Shown here: positions 21,727 through 36,700 of the stretch, one piece after another
Numbering within the stretch: position 1 is the stretch's first letter
Layout: every line of letters begins with the position of its first letter
Assembly: GCA_035222895.1 (NCBI GenBank)
Contig: JAVYIG010007888.1
Location: 1-64,000, forward strand
Direction of reading: 5' to 3'
Length of the DNA stretch: 64,000 bases
Origin: Strongylocentrotus droebachiensis
Taxonomy: Eukaryota; Echinodermata; Echinoidea; Camarodonta; Strongylocentrotidae
Notes under the pieces: model-generated
The model's database searches: none
The model's input: the letters and a program-made list of their open reading frames with translations, nothing else
What the model was told of the DNA's origin: nothing
Position numbers and translations under genes: made by a program

Positions 21727-24700
21727 CTGAAAAATAGAACAAAAAGAACAAAAGGTTAATCACATTCCAATTACATCTTTTCTTTGTCACATCCATACAA
21801 GTTTCAATCTTTATATTACTACTGGAATAACTTTGACCGTACTTTTGTGAGAAATTCCATGGTACATTCAAAGACATATATATGAAGCATTTTACCGCCA
21901 TGTATCAAATATACATGGGTGTGTTTTACCATTAAAGCCCCACTGTCCTACTTGTAGCTACTTGCTCCCTCTATATAGAAAACTTCCCAATCGGTGCCTG
22001 TTGGTCCCCCATGATCCTCTTTTTCTTATGTAAGTTGAGAGTTGAGTTAATGAGAAAGCCACCTGTCAGTGACCTCGCTGTGTGGTCTAATCCCTTCTGG
22101 CCCAGTAGTATCGACGGTCTTTAACCTACAATACAAATTCATGCATGCAATGCACAATTATCATGACAACTACCCAATTTCCTCAGTGGGAATCTTACAA
22201 GGTGCTGACACCCTGTAGGCAAACGAGCATGACGAGCCTTACCATGAGGTATGTTAAAGCTGCTGGGTGATGTACATCGTCCCTCCGGTGATGAGACTGA
22301 GGTATAGGAATGGCAGCACTGGGGCGGTGGGTGGTTGCTCCTCCGATAATTATGTCTATTGACCGGTGAGGCCGTCTGGCTACCCAGACCCTCATCCGAG
22401 TTTGTCAAGAGTCTTTCTCTCTGCAACCTATCCCTGGTTGCCTCATCCATAAATACTTCATCCTCATCCTCCTCCTCGATCTCCCCCTCCTCGCCGTCGC
22501 TTCCTCCCTTCCTCAAGGGATGGTTACGCCCTCCTCCGCCCCCGTGGTGGAGGTACATGTGTTTGTTGATTGCACTGTCCAGAGAGCGACCTGTCCCGTT
22601 GCAGCAAGGCAGGGCAGTGAGCTGTCCACGTCTTTCTAAGGTGGTGCGATCAGCTTCACTGAGTGAGTCTGAAGGGCAGTACCTCTCCATCCCGCTCTGG
22701 TGAGGCCCATCTAAAATACACAACATCAAAAGAAATATTATGTTATACTTCTTATTGACAAGGATATTTCTCACAACAGACAAGTTCACAAATGAACTGA
22801 AAATGTAAACATGCTTCTTCCTTTTCTTAAAACAGTTGCTAGAGATGTTCCAAAAGCTTTCTAGAGGGTTTTGTCCAACACAGAAACACCTAATGTCATT
22901 TACAGTCTGACTGTTGGAATACAATTTACTTAAGAATCTCAAGTAGCTTTCATATATTTGAATTCATTTGTCAGCTGGCTGATTGCAACCTTAATTTGAT
23001 TTCATTCATCAATTCAAAAGTCAAGACAAATATTCTTAAGATAAAAGTTATGCGGAGAGAGAGAGGGTGTGGGCAGTGAGTGAAGAAAATGAGATAGAGA
23101 AGAAGAAAAAGAGAGAAAGATAGAGAAAGACCTGTACCTTGCATGTTGCAGTGATGTTGACGAGGGCAGGGTGCTAATTCTGGTGGCTGTATGACTTTTG
23201 TCTCGCTGGGAAAGATGGCTGCCATGCGGACCTGATTGGAGAACCTGAAGGTACTGAGCTTACCCACAGGTCCGTCTAGAGAGTCGCAGTCGCTGGCATT
23301 GTCATCTTGGTACTTGTCAGTAGCTGTAGAGAAGAGGGAAAAAAGAGAATTCAAAAGTTATTTCCACCTGCAATTTTGTTTTGGGCATGAATATCGTTCT
23401 ATTGTGTTTCATCAGAAGTTTAATATCTTTTGTCTGTTCTTCATTTGAGTATATTTCTCTAAAGTCTAAACAAGTTAATTTCCCCTCTTTTTTCTTCTTC
23501 AATGACTAGGGAAAACTGAACCCCTCCCCCCATTATTTCCACTGCACTACTTCCCTTTGTTAATTATGGACATATATGCATCTCTCCCTCTCTCTACTCT
23601 TTCCTTTCATATCTCAAACACTTCCAATTCAAACATAACTTTTCCTTCTCAACTCATCTGCCCTGCACACCTTTCTCATCTACTTTTTTCCATCTTGATT
23701 TGTACCTCTCTCTCCCTCTCCCCTCTTCTACATCTCTCTCTCCTCGCTACCTACCTGCACTGGATACCCCACTGCTCGTCTCCTGATGGATGGTTCCCTC
23801 TGATGATCCGTTGAGGGTAGAGCTGGGAATCTCTGGGGGTACCACGTGATGATGGGATTCTTCAACTGTGATGGTAAATAAACAAAGAAGATTATAGCAT
23901 GCCATCTAGAGATTAAAGACCCACTGCACTACTCATAGCTACTTGCGCCCTCTATATAGCAAACAATGCCTAATTGGTGCCTGTTGTTCCCCTATGATCC
24001 CCCTTTTCTCATATTAATTGAGAGCTGATGAGATAACCACCTGTCAGTGACCTTGCAGGGAGGTGTAATCTCTCCTGGCCAAACTAGTGAAGATGGGCTT
24101 TAAAATCAATGGTCATGTGCCACATTGTGGATTGTCCATTTACTCATGAAGAACAAAAAATATATCGCAGGCATTACATCCTCTGTTCAGAGCTGAAAGG
24201 GAGTTAACTCATATACTTTTTACATAGAGTCAATGCCCTTCTGACTCTGAATAGATGGATTGATTTAAAGCTTATTCATCTAAAAGATAAAAAGGAGAAG
24301 AAACCCCAAGTACATCATGCAGGCTTGTTATAATGCACGGGATCTTATGTTAAACTGGCCATGCCTTTTTTATTGAAGCACGAGACACAGGAGTGGAGAA
24401 ACCAACAGATACAAAGTTAAAACAGCATTTTATTTCGAATGGACATTTCTTTTAGAACAGAATATGTTTTTTTACTCGAGGGCAGCCTTACCTCTATATC
24501 TGCTTGTGCGTTTGCGAGTGTGGTATATGATGACAACCCAGATGAGTGATGTACCCAGTATACAGCAGATGACCACTACGATGATGATGCTGGTGGTAGT
24601 CATGTTCCATACTGTACCAGAGTCTAAACAAAAACAAATAAGTCATTTCAATTAACGTTATGTAATGATGGTTGGTATGAATACTTATTTACCAATCAAA

Positions 24701-27700
24701 GTCATGTGTTTCACAGAACAGAAGATATTTGTGCTGTCAATTTGATTACACTCAGGCTAATTGGTGCACCAAGAATATTTTTTCTAAATGGATAACCTCA
24801 AACAGACTTAAACAAGATGTGATAGCATATGCCTCCCCCATTATTGAGTGAATTACATAATATCATTCTCAAATCTAGATGGATACCCTTCACTATCAAT
24901 TTTTAAATACATTCATCCTTTGACGAATCCTAATATCTGGGGAAGGAGACTTACTCTGAGTAACAACAAGCTTTGCAGTGTCTGTCCGTATACCGAGGGA
25001 GTTGGTTGCCTCACATGTGTACGTGCCACCATCCCTGCCTGCCGCGTTCATGATGATCAGGTAACGATCAAAGTCAGTCAGGTGCATGCCATCGGACAAT
25101 GTGAAGGGCTCCTCATCCTTGAACCACCTGATACTAGGACGGGGACTTCCCTCTACGTTACACTCCATAACGGCCGGCTCTCCGACCTCGACGGTCAGGT
25201 CCTTCATCTGACGGGTGAAGAGAGGCGGCTCGAGGACGGTCAGCGTGGCGTTGGTGCTGATGGTGCCCGCGGCGTTGAGGGCGGTACACGTGTACACACC
25301 CGTGTCACTTATCTGAACGTTGTCGATGTAAAACTCTGCAAGTTCGGTCTTGACCTTGATGCGGCGCTGGCGGGCGGCGGGGAAGTTGATGCCTCCGTCC
25401 TTCTGCCAAGCAATCTTTGGGGTGGGGTGACCTGTGGCAGCACAGGGGAGTTCAGCGATTCCCCCGACGCGTACGCTGACATGACGTGGAGTGACGGTGA
25501 ATGATGGGTAAACTGAAGAGGGAACAAAAGTATAATCACAATCATTACAAAATCTTCATTACATTTGGCAGAAAATTACTTTCTTCACAATATACAAAAA
25601 CAAGCAAAATCTGTTTAAACAGTGACTAAGAAAATAAAGCTGTTTCAATGACCACAAACTTTTACTCCAAATCTTCCACTGAAGCATATATAAAAGATGG
25701 CCAACATAAGAGACTAGTTAGTTAGGCTACTAAAACACAGAAGTATTTGGAATGAGCTACTCACTGTGCACCGTGACTCTGGCCTTCTTGGAGTATGTGA
25801 CGCCAAACTCATTTGAGATGATGCATTGGAATCTTCCCTGGTCTGCCTCCTTGATGTGAGGGAGGTTGAGCACAGAGGTGTACTCATTCACACCGCTGGG
25901 GTTCAGCCTCTCAAAGTAGATAGGGTTTGCATCCTCCATGATTGCCTGAAGACACGATGAGAACAAAGGAAATCATCAAAACTAATCCAGAGTCATAACC
26001 AATGTTTAATCTTACGGGACAGAGGGATAAACACTTGCAAGCAGATGCTTATAAGCAGCATCTAAGAGTCATACTGTTTGAAGAAAAAAAAATAAGATTG
26101 GCACTGTCATTTTAGAAGACAACATCAATTTAAATCTAGGACATAATGTACATCAGGTACATCAGGAATCCACATACTACATCAACTGTCTTCCCACTGT
26201 GTTTATAATTCTGGATGTATAGGTGTACACACACAGAGCGGATTAATATCTCATCAAGATTATTATATTTTCTGAAAACGTCATTTCTTTTTATCACTTT
26301 TGGGAGTTTCCACAGGAAAATGACTGTTTCTTGAAGTGTGATATTCAGATTTTCCATTAAAAAAACACACACTCTTTTGCAAATACTTATCTTTGCTACT
26401 GGTTGCTGAATGTGATGTGAACATTAAAATCTAGAGAGGATGGTGTGTATGGAAATGATTTTTTTTTCTACCAAAAGTGCTTTATAGAGATGCTGAAGGA
26501 CAAAAATGAATGAAGGGTATATGGAAAGGTATATGGATTTGAAGAGATGTGGCTGAGAAGACATGTAACAAGGAGTTAAGAAGGGACCATACCTTGTCTT
26601 TCTTCCATAGCATTGTGATCGGGACATCGCTTGTGCTGCCAGCTGTGCATATCAGAGACACATTGTCATTCTTCAGTGATGTCATTGTCTCGGGTTCACG
26701 GATGATAAAAGGTTTCAAGCGATCATCTGGAACAAGAAAAAGAAAGGTAACAATGAATGATAATAACCCAAAGGGAAAGCAAAAACATCCATTTTCTCTG
26801 TCAAAAACTGTAGCAGAAACATAACAATTCAGAGTTAAGCAAAACAAGATTTTCCTACTTCCCTGTCATACACGATCTTTTCAACCCATGCTGATAGTCT
26901 TGACATTTGCTAAACCCTCTAGCATGTAACTCTGGATGAGGAGCATGACAGGGTAATTGGCCGTTTGTCAAAAGTTACAACATCACTAACAGCAATATTG
27001 AGTTCAAGTATCTTTCAAGTCCAATATTGTCCCCTTTTCTGCCAACGAGGATGCAAAAATATGACAGGTTGATTGCTAAATGTTTAATCTAATGGGGAAA
27101 GTGTGATAAACACTTGAAGAAAACAGAACATATTTCAGATAATATCCATAAGGCAGTGAGGAAAGGAGAGAGGAAGAGATAAAGAGAGAGAGAGAGAGAG
27201 AACAAAAAAACAAATTAAGATATGAGACCTATACAAAAATGATTACAGAAATGAGGAGAGTGTAGAAGATGTATAGCAGAAGAGATGAGACACTGCATCA
27301 GGAACAAATAGTTAAAAAGGAGAGTGGGAGAGTGAGTGAATGGAATACGACAACCTATAATCTACCCTTTCAACATTTCTCTTATTTGTCTTACAAAACT
27401 ATGTCTGCTAGAGGATGTGGGGGCATGGCAAGGCAAGTTGCAACAATTTGTAACTTGTCAGCTCGACTTAAAGTTTCCTCAAGGAGGTGCAAGTAGGTTA
27501 TCTCATGGCTTAAGATAAAGGTTAGAGGAGGCTGAAATGGGCCAGCAATGGGAGGGGCAGAGGAAAGGGAATGTGGGCCAATGTCACAGATACAAACTGG
27601 GAGAGTGAGAGACAAAGATAGAATAAGAAAGAGACAGAGAGAGAGAGGGAGAGAGATGGGAGGGGGAGAGAAGAGGGTAAAAGAGAGAAAAGAAAGGGAT

Positions 27701-30700
27701 GAGGGAGAGTGGGGAAGAGAAAGAAATAACAAAACGGGAGAGAAAGGAGAGAAAAAAAGAAGACAAGAAGGATACAGAGGAAGAGATAGAGTGAGAGTGA
27801 GAGGGAGAGAAGGGGGCTACATATGGGTAGGTCAAACCCCGACATAATCAACATCACATACAATTTCCCTTGTGGGACCTACTTACCACATGTAAACACT
27901 TCCGGATCGACACTGAAGATATCCAAGCCCTGGAGAGTATCTGGATGGGCGCAGCGTCCATCCACTCCTTCTAAAAGATTGTTCTCCTTTATCCAGACTG
28001 GGAACCATGCCATCTGACAGTCACACACCATGCTAGAACTGTTCACCAGTCTGAAAGAGGCAAGGTGTTCACAACAAGGGATTAGATATAAAGGCTAATC
28101 TTAGCAAAGTGGCAAATTACCTAATAAGGGATTTGAGAAAGTAAAATTCCTCCATCTAGGGGTACATATTGTATTATTAGCTTTTCTATATTTTCATTAA
28201 CCATAGAGCTTGATTCTGTATTACCAAGACTGGTCTTACATAATTAAAATTGTATTAACATTGTCAGGCTACTTCATATGGATGCAGTAATGGTTATTCC
28301 GGAATGTAATACAGTATTTTTTTATTTATTATACTTACAGTTGGGTGAGTTCGGGCATGCCTTCAAATGCATTGTTCTCCACTGTTGTGATAACATTCCC
28401 AGCAAAGTCCCTGAAGAAATGGAAATGAAAAAGAAAACATAGCTCGTCAACGTTTCAATAAATTCCCTTCTTAAAACCAATAACAAAAGAACGAACTTCA
28501 GCGTGGCATCTCAAAGTTATGCTTTCAGGATCTTGCACATGATGTTGGTTATTAACTTGGGTTAGGATGCTATTCTATCATTTCCATGCATAGTTTGACC
28601 TACATAAAATCTAGAGATTTTGAAGATTTTGAAACATGTGCAGCCACTTATGACCGGTAACACTGTACATGACAGTGCAGTATGATTCATTCATCGAGAA
28701 TGGCATTGTCTCGTCGGAGCGTCGACTAGCTTCCGACTCGCCCCGTCATACAAACAGCTCTGCGACTGACAAATGAACAGATATCTCTTCAAAGCTGAGC
28801 ATTTAATTATGTGCAGGATGCTATCTGAAATGATACCTGAATTTAGATACAAGGTTTTCTATGAAAACAATATGAGATTGTAGAAGAATAGGGTTTGTTT
28901 GCAAGTGATGTAGAATCCACCCCCCTCCCCAAACCTTTAAGGTCTATCTGGACAAGTTTGGCCGAGATGGATTAGACCTCCCTGCATGGTCACTGGCAGG
29001 TGGTTATCTCGTCAAATCAGCTCTCAATTAACATGAGAAAAAAGGAGACCAAAGAAGACCAAAAAAGCGGTACCTACGGGTACCGCTTAGGCATTGTTTG
29101 CTCTATAGAGGGCGCAAGTAGCTACAAGTAATGCAGTCCCGCTTTAAATGACAGAGACATTATTGATGTGACTTACAGAGACTGGAGATTGACAAGTCCA
29201 CTGAACGCTCTCCTCGAGATAGAATTGATGTTGTTGTTGGCCAGTCCTAGTCTCAGCAATGATTCAAGACCCTCAAAGGCACCTGTCATATCATCCACTG
29301 TCCAGGCAATGACGTTATCGCTCAGGTCCCTGCAAGGTGAAGCCAATGAAGAAAGAAAGAGGAAAGTGTGAATACAGAACACTTCAATGCATCTCATCTC
29401 TTTGTGAAACTCTTGTGGGTAGTGTTTCAATACATCCAATGCTGGAAGATATGCATAATAACAACAAATGTGGCTAAGTCTTGACGCATGGATCTGGTAG
29501 TGACAATTTGGAAGGAGGAGTTGGAAGCCCATGCCAATGCGATGTATAATGTACATTTATAATGATATTATTCCAAGGTTTCACAGTGCTTTACAGAGTT
29601 AAAACTGTTTATCAACCAGATTTATACTATTTAATTGTGTACTTTAAAAAAAAAGGGAACTTTCTATATATGTAATAGAGCTCAGACTTACAGGACTTGG
29701 AGGAGATTGAGCTGGATGAATGCTCCATCAGCCACCTGAGTGACCCTGTTATGATTGATGTAGAGCTCCCTCAGTAGAGGCGGCCAAGGAGGAACCCCTA
29801 CAGACCCTAAAGCACCTCCACTGGTTCCCTGAGCTGCAGGACCCCCGCTCTCTCCGACGCTCTCCTCCTCCGTCTCCAGTGTGGTGAGCCTGTTGTGAGA
29901 GAGGTCCAGGTACTCCAGGTTGGGACAGAACTCCCAGCCGGAAGCCTCCGTCTCGTTGATACGGTTGTGGGCCACCGTCAGATGGAGCAGGGACTTGAGA
30001 CCAAAGAGCCACCGGCGGCTGATGGTGGTCAGTTCGTTGCCGTCCAGCTCTAGTTGTTGGATGGCGTTGAGCCCGTAGAAGGCGCCGTCCATCAGGTCGG
30101 TCAGCTGGTTGCGACTAAGGCTGAGTTCCTCTAGAGACTCTAGGCCACTGAAGACCAGACTGTCAACTGTGGTCAGCTCATTGCGACTCAGTTCACTACA
30201 AATAAAAACAAGAACAAGAAAAACAAGGGAAAAGTTAATATAAATATAAGAAATTAGTTACTTAAAAATTTGATAATGCAAAATAATCATACCAAAGAAG
30301 AATGCAGCATACCAACATAAGATTTTCTGGAACTTCTAAAAATATCATTGTATAACATATAACATAAACACAATAGTAGTAAAAATATAATTGTCAGAAA
30401 GTGGAAGCATTATTGAATGGACACAGAAAGAAAGAAAAAATTCATAAAAACTTGAAGTAACATCATTTCGAGCTTGAATGAGTCATGAACTGAAAAACTT
30501 GAAACAACAGGGGGATCATTCACACTTTGTGTACTTTCACAAGTTGAATTCCTGAAAGGGGGGGGGGGGGACACTGCTACATTGGCGAAAAGAGATTTTT
30601 CTGCAAAATCAATTGAGTACCATCTGGTAAGGGAAATAGGTTGTTCTGCATCATTAGCACCTGAGGATTATCAACTACCTTGTATTACCATCCCCTACAG

Positions 30701-33700
30701 AGAATGTACTTAGCCTAGGTAGTCCAGGAAAGAAAGGAAAATAAATCATGAACGACAGAGCATTTTACTTTGTTCTACTGGTATGTGTACAGGGATGGGT
30801 GGGGTGGAATCATGGGGGTAGTCTAGCACCCATGCCAACTAGTTGTCAACTAATTTTCTGTGCCATATTCATATGAGTGATATTTCAAATGTGAGGATTC
30901 ATTACAACAGAGAGAACACTTCAATCTCCTATAAATCAAATCATGAAGTAATTCCATCGAGTGCTAGATCAAAGATTTTGTGAGCTCACACCATTCGATT
31001 CAAAAAGTTTTGAGAAGAATGAAGAGAATGGTAATTGATTTCTTCTGTAAAGACAGCAAACAAAGAGATCACTCTTAATTTTAATTTTTCCTCCGACAAT
31101 AATCACGGGAAAGCCTATGAAGGGGAAAAACATTCTTATGAGAATCATCAAAATACTATGTTTGAGAATAGAACAGAAAGAAGAATAGTCCAAAAGTTTT
31201 CTTTATTCCTAAGTAATACATTTGCTATAAGTTTTCCTCCCTACACAAACAAACAGACATGAACAATGGATGAATGCCTGACAAGCAGAGACATCGTTCA
31301 GAGGGAGAATATCAAGACCAAGAGCAGGGGTATATGAAACCCGAGTCTCAAAGTCATATCTGGAAGGAATCTCAGCTATCATCAAGATTGGAGATCAAGT
31401 GAAACGGGGGTGGTGTCTCTAATCCCGGGAACATGTGTGAAAGGAATGTGTAAGGAGGAGAAAGAAAAGAAATAGAAATATGGCAGTCAGCAAGCAAGCC
31501 AAGGCCCCAGTACATTTCACCTTCAACCCCCTCTCCCTTGAAAGAAATGCCTTTGAATTTCCTCATATTATCATATGAACAAGAAATAGCTGAAAAGTTT
31601 GGACCAAATTTTCATGCCACACAAATACACATTTCTGTGTTCAGTGCATGTGATTTTCAGCAAATTGAGTCAATTTCTTCATTTCAAAACCTCATGGTCT
31701 ATAACAACTGTTCAGTAATCCATATTCAACTTTTCCCAATTGCTTCATTACACTTTCTTCCATGATATAATTGTATGACCTGTATTTATCTTCATATTCA
31801 TATAAGTTTCATTGTATAGCTACATGTACAAATGTATAAGGTACATAATAAAGGAGAAGAAACATAATTTTGTTGTTACCTCAGCACCATATGGAATCAA
31901 TATTTCACAAATAAGCTGTGTTTCTTTTAAAAAAGAAAGAAAATATTACAGGAGATCCAAGGATAAGGTGGACTTAATTTCAGGACTTAGAAAGTAATTC
32001 AAAACAACAACTTCTAACACTTTTTTCAGGAGAAGGCCTTGAACAAGTTCACCACATCATCCCTGAAAATATTCCATACAAAAAGGAACAAATGCACAAG
32101 AGAGGGAGCGAACAAGGGAGAAAGAGAACAAGCAAGATTTCTTTTATTTTCCTTGAGAGTTTATTGTTTGCATGTTTTCTGTGGCTCTGAAAACACGCCA
32201 GGAGGAGATTGGGGAGAGGAGAATTAGGAGGTCAGCGCGCTGTGTAAAGAAACCCAAGAAAATAAGGGTCATTTTCTGTAGTGGTGTAAGCAGAGTCCAT
32301 GAGGCTGCAAGGCTCAAGTGAGCTAAACTTGGCCCATGTGTCCTTCCAGGGGATTATCTCTCTTAATTTCTTTCAGTTTGAGAGCGAGCCATGCCTTTGG
32401 CAGTCTCTGCCAAGCCATGGCAAGCAGGTGTTGGAAATTGTACCTCTGAAGAATCGGCCTTCGCGCAGAGGTGAGAGAAACGGTGGTGAAAACAGCAAGT
32501 TTTGAAGCAGCAGCCGAAGTAACAATTTGATTTTTTCCAACATCATGTTTTTATACAATGCAACTTGCTAGGAATGAACAACACATAAGCCTTTTCATTA
32601 CAAATAGTTGACAATTCTTTCGGCTAAACCTGGTATATGATTAAAAAATTGATAGTCAATAAAATGCTATTTTAGTCATGAAGTACATCTGGCCAGTCAA
32701 TACATACAGATTTATTAAAATGACCATTTTAAAAATATAGCTTTATTCAGCAAATTGCTTATAGGACGATCAATATTCTATACAATGAAAACCTCACATC
32801 CACTTTATCTCAAAGAATATGATTAAAGTATAATCGGGAGGCTAATGGATATTGGCGACACTAAAGTCAGAGCAAGTAGACTTTAAAAACAAAGAAAAAC
32901 AACAAGGTACTATCAACAGTCCCAGACAGACGGAGACAAGAAGAAAAGGAAAGATGTGCTAACGATTTAATTACATGAGCTAGAGCCAGTGGGCATTGAC
33001 TGCGTGACATAATGCATGTACCTGCTGCAAAGCCGAATATTGCAGCCTGGATGTACGAAACTCGAAAGAGAGCAAATCTAAAATTGCAACTCAACTTAGG
33101 AGTAGGATATTTCTTACCCCAGGTGACAGGAAGTTACCATGGCAATGTCTCCGGTTTGAGGATACTGGGGACACTTGAAATTCATTTGGGGTGTCAGCTA
33201 GGCTGAATGCTGCAACCATGCTCACTACCTTATGGCATTAATGTGATATGGCATTTTTATTTTAGGGAGGGGGTGTAATGTACAGTTTGGGTGTAGTGAG
33301 TTACCTACCTTTCCATTTTTAAAGCTCTAGATAGATCTCTTTCACTTGAACCTTAAAAGGTCAGTAGTAATAAAATGTAATCCTGAAACAATGTTTTTTC
33401 CGAGCCAAAAGTCTTGTCATGGTATGAAAAGATGTGATCTCTGTTGTTAATTCAAAATGAAGATTTGTAGCAGTAATTCTGTAATGTACCAACTTTACAC
33501 GTTGCTTTGAGTCATATTATGGGGATATGTAGAAACAGTATGAAAATTGTTATAATTGGGGAAATTTTCATTTTAGGTCTTATTTGTACTTATAGTTCTT
33601 ATCATTATCCCACTATACAGACATGTACATGTAACAAACTTTATGAAAGTAAAAAAAAATCAATCACAATGTCATAACACTCCAGAAGTGCTTCACAAGT

Positions 33701-36700
33701 TTAGGAAGCTAAAAAACAAAAAGTAAATAAATAAAGGGTAAAAAAAGACAAACTTTAATCAAAACTTGAAAATAAGAAGAGGTTGAAAATGTCAGAGTCC
33801 TTTTGAAGATCTTCTGCCCATCCAACTGAAGTGTACCTCAAATGAAATTGCTTCAATCCTGGGTGAAACCTACTACGAAGTCCATGGTAAAACCAGCCAA
33901 TTTTCTGGGATGGCAAATGAGAGGATTTCTCTTTTCCCCTGTTCTTGCACCAAGAACATCTTATCTTGCGAAACCTGATAAATGGGTCATCTACGCTAAT
34001 CATCTATTAGTCACCGCGGAGCTTGAGTGCCCGTGGTCGGCTCCTGTTTCAAGCGCGCTCTCTTTTGGGCGCTTTTTCCCCCTCGCCTTTTCTCCTTTAT
34101 TCTCCCTTATGAAAGTGTTGCGAAGATTGCGTGGACAATTGGCCCGAGAGGGGATGGACGGGGGCCCCGTGATGGGTGGATAAGTGGGAAGAAAGAGGAA
34201 TATCATTACAACTTGGAGCACACTCAAACAACCCTCCGCAATGCCAAGGCAGGAGATGAAGCTTATTCAAATCATGCTTTCAGGAGGGATTTCCAGGTAG
34301 CCCAGTTTAGCAGAACCATACCCTATACCTACAGAACAAGTTTGCAAATCAAGATATCCCATTACCTGAGAAACAACTTGAGATGGATGCATTTCTTGAT
34401 TACCACTTGTGTGAGAGAGGAATACACACACTAGAAAAACCACTGGAAGTTAGGAGATGTGCTTGGAAGCATATTTCAGCAATTTAATATCAAACACAAG
34501 GATAGAAGGACTATGTACCAACTTTATGTTTTCCTTGATAGAATGCAACCATGAACTTACTAAGTACAATCTTAGTTCACAAATGATGTATAACTCTCAA
34601 CAACAACCACAAAATATATCAGAAATGCAATTCAGTGAGCTCGATACAGCATGCAAATTGATCAAAAACTACAAGGAATAATGAGCTTCTATCATTCAGA
34701 AAGAATATTATTCCTAAACATCACTTCCGGAATAACTGCAAAGTTCATACAAGATATCAACTAAAATATCTAATGGGAAAATATATGCAAATTAGTATGA
34801 TGGTGGATAAGATAAAGAGACTGTACAGTATGTGCAGAAATCGTTTCCCGAATAGCCATTTCCCGAATAGCAAAATGAGAAGACAGTCTTGATTCTATTT
34901 TTTCTTTTGTGCGTAAACTTCAAAGGAAGAAATAGTAAATATGAGATGTTTTAGAATAAAACATAGGCATGTAGATACACAGTGAAGAGAGAATATAACT
35001 ACATGTAAAAGACGAACAGCAATGGATGGCAACAGTGGGACCCATCGAGGGAGGGTAACCAAAGCCGGCCACTGACTGAGTCACCTCCAGTACAGGGCCA
35101 CAAAGCTGCGCATAATCGTAATCAAACCGGCAGAGAAGCGCGGCCCTCTGTTTGTCAGCTTGATTGGGACATCAGTGCTGACTACGAATAGTCTCCCCAT
35201 TTCAAACCTTTTGTGAACAAGCACGGATAGTTCTGTAACGATTCACAACACAGCAGTGCATCACCTATTACTCAGAGTAGTCAGACATAGCATGTAAGGC
35301 ATACATTTAGCTTTTTTTATTCCAATCTTATAAAGATTTAGATTAACCCTCATCTAAAAAAGGACATTTATCCCTTAGCCATAAATATACCCACAAACCA
35401 CACCGCTGATTCAGAACAGGTTCTGCAAGGACGAGACTACCGCCTCTCTAGTTGAGCATAGGTGATGTAGCCGCACTGCTCCTAGATTCAGTACTCATAC
35501 TGATTTGCGTGGGGGAAAGGAGAATATGAATAGGCATTTCTAATGAGAGTAGAAGCCGGAGAGGATGCACCTTATATCTGTCTTGAGAGCTACAGGTCAA
35601 CGTGAGCGCTGCTCTCGACATCTCGGAAAACATCCCTTGTGCTATTTTATTCATCAGAGATGGCATTAAACTAAGAGAAGCATGGAAACGTTTTGTTTGT
35701 CTCCTACTGTATTTTCCTATGTCTTTGTGTGATCATGTAGATTTAGATTTTCAATTGTGATTATTTTTATGAGTCTTCCAAATATTTCTAGATTTCACAT
35801 GTATAAATGTATATGAAATAGAATTATCATTACATATTTGGATGCACCACTTTCAAAAATATGTTTGACAATTTTGTGTCAATGAATAAAAACCGGTAGA
35901 TTTTACTCAGTCCAAAATAATGGGTAAAGAAAAGTTTAGACAGGGGTACTATCAACTCATAGACAAATAGCCACTAAGGGTGATTATCAGAGGTTCTAAT
36001 GAATCAATGGATAGTTGCTTTAAAAGCTATAAATCAGGCACATTTTGTCATACTTAGGAGGAAGTTTGAGTTTAAAACCACAACTTCTCTTTCTAACAAG
36101 TTCAGTAGCCCTTTTAAGTAACAAAAAATACAAATATATCATAGCAGAATGAGTAAACTTGATGTAATATTGTTCAATTTTTAGGGCTAATTAGGGAAAG
36201 GTCCTTTGGTACATGTATTCACTGCATCTTCGTTGTTTTTCACGTTGCTAGGTGCATTAATTAATTTGGCACGCACATATGTTGTAGCTTTCCTCATTTC
36301 AAAATATTGTTAAAATAAGATCTATCACTGAGGGAATTCAGGCCTTTGAGTGTAAGGCATGGTCATGTAATATTTCCAGACAATGGAATTTCTTATTGTT
36401 TTGAAGGAACTTGGAAGGTCAGTGCAAATGAAACCAAACAAGACAAAGCAAAGGGTTACCAGGGGACCAGGCTTGGAAGTTCTTTCTTTCTTTTGTCTTC
36501 AGGAAGTTGCGTGAGAACCCTGTCTAATCAAGCGCAGGGGGTACGGTGGAGTGGTGAAGAATGAAGCTTCCTGATACCGTAATTTCCTCACAGGACGTGC
36601 GCTATTTGCACAGGTTGCGCCGCGCAAATGGGTTCCTCAGCGTCCAAGGTGCACTCACTCAGGTAAGCCACAAATAGCCGGCCCATGAATCAGGAGTGCC

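Noticed and set aside
24848..25504. 218-codon plus-strand open frame
   Set aside because: It is the antisense shadow of the LRIG Ig2-Ig3 exon.
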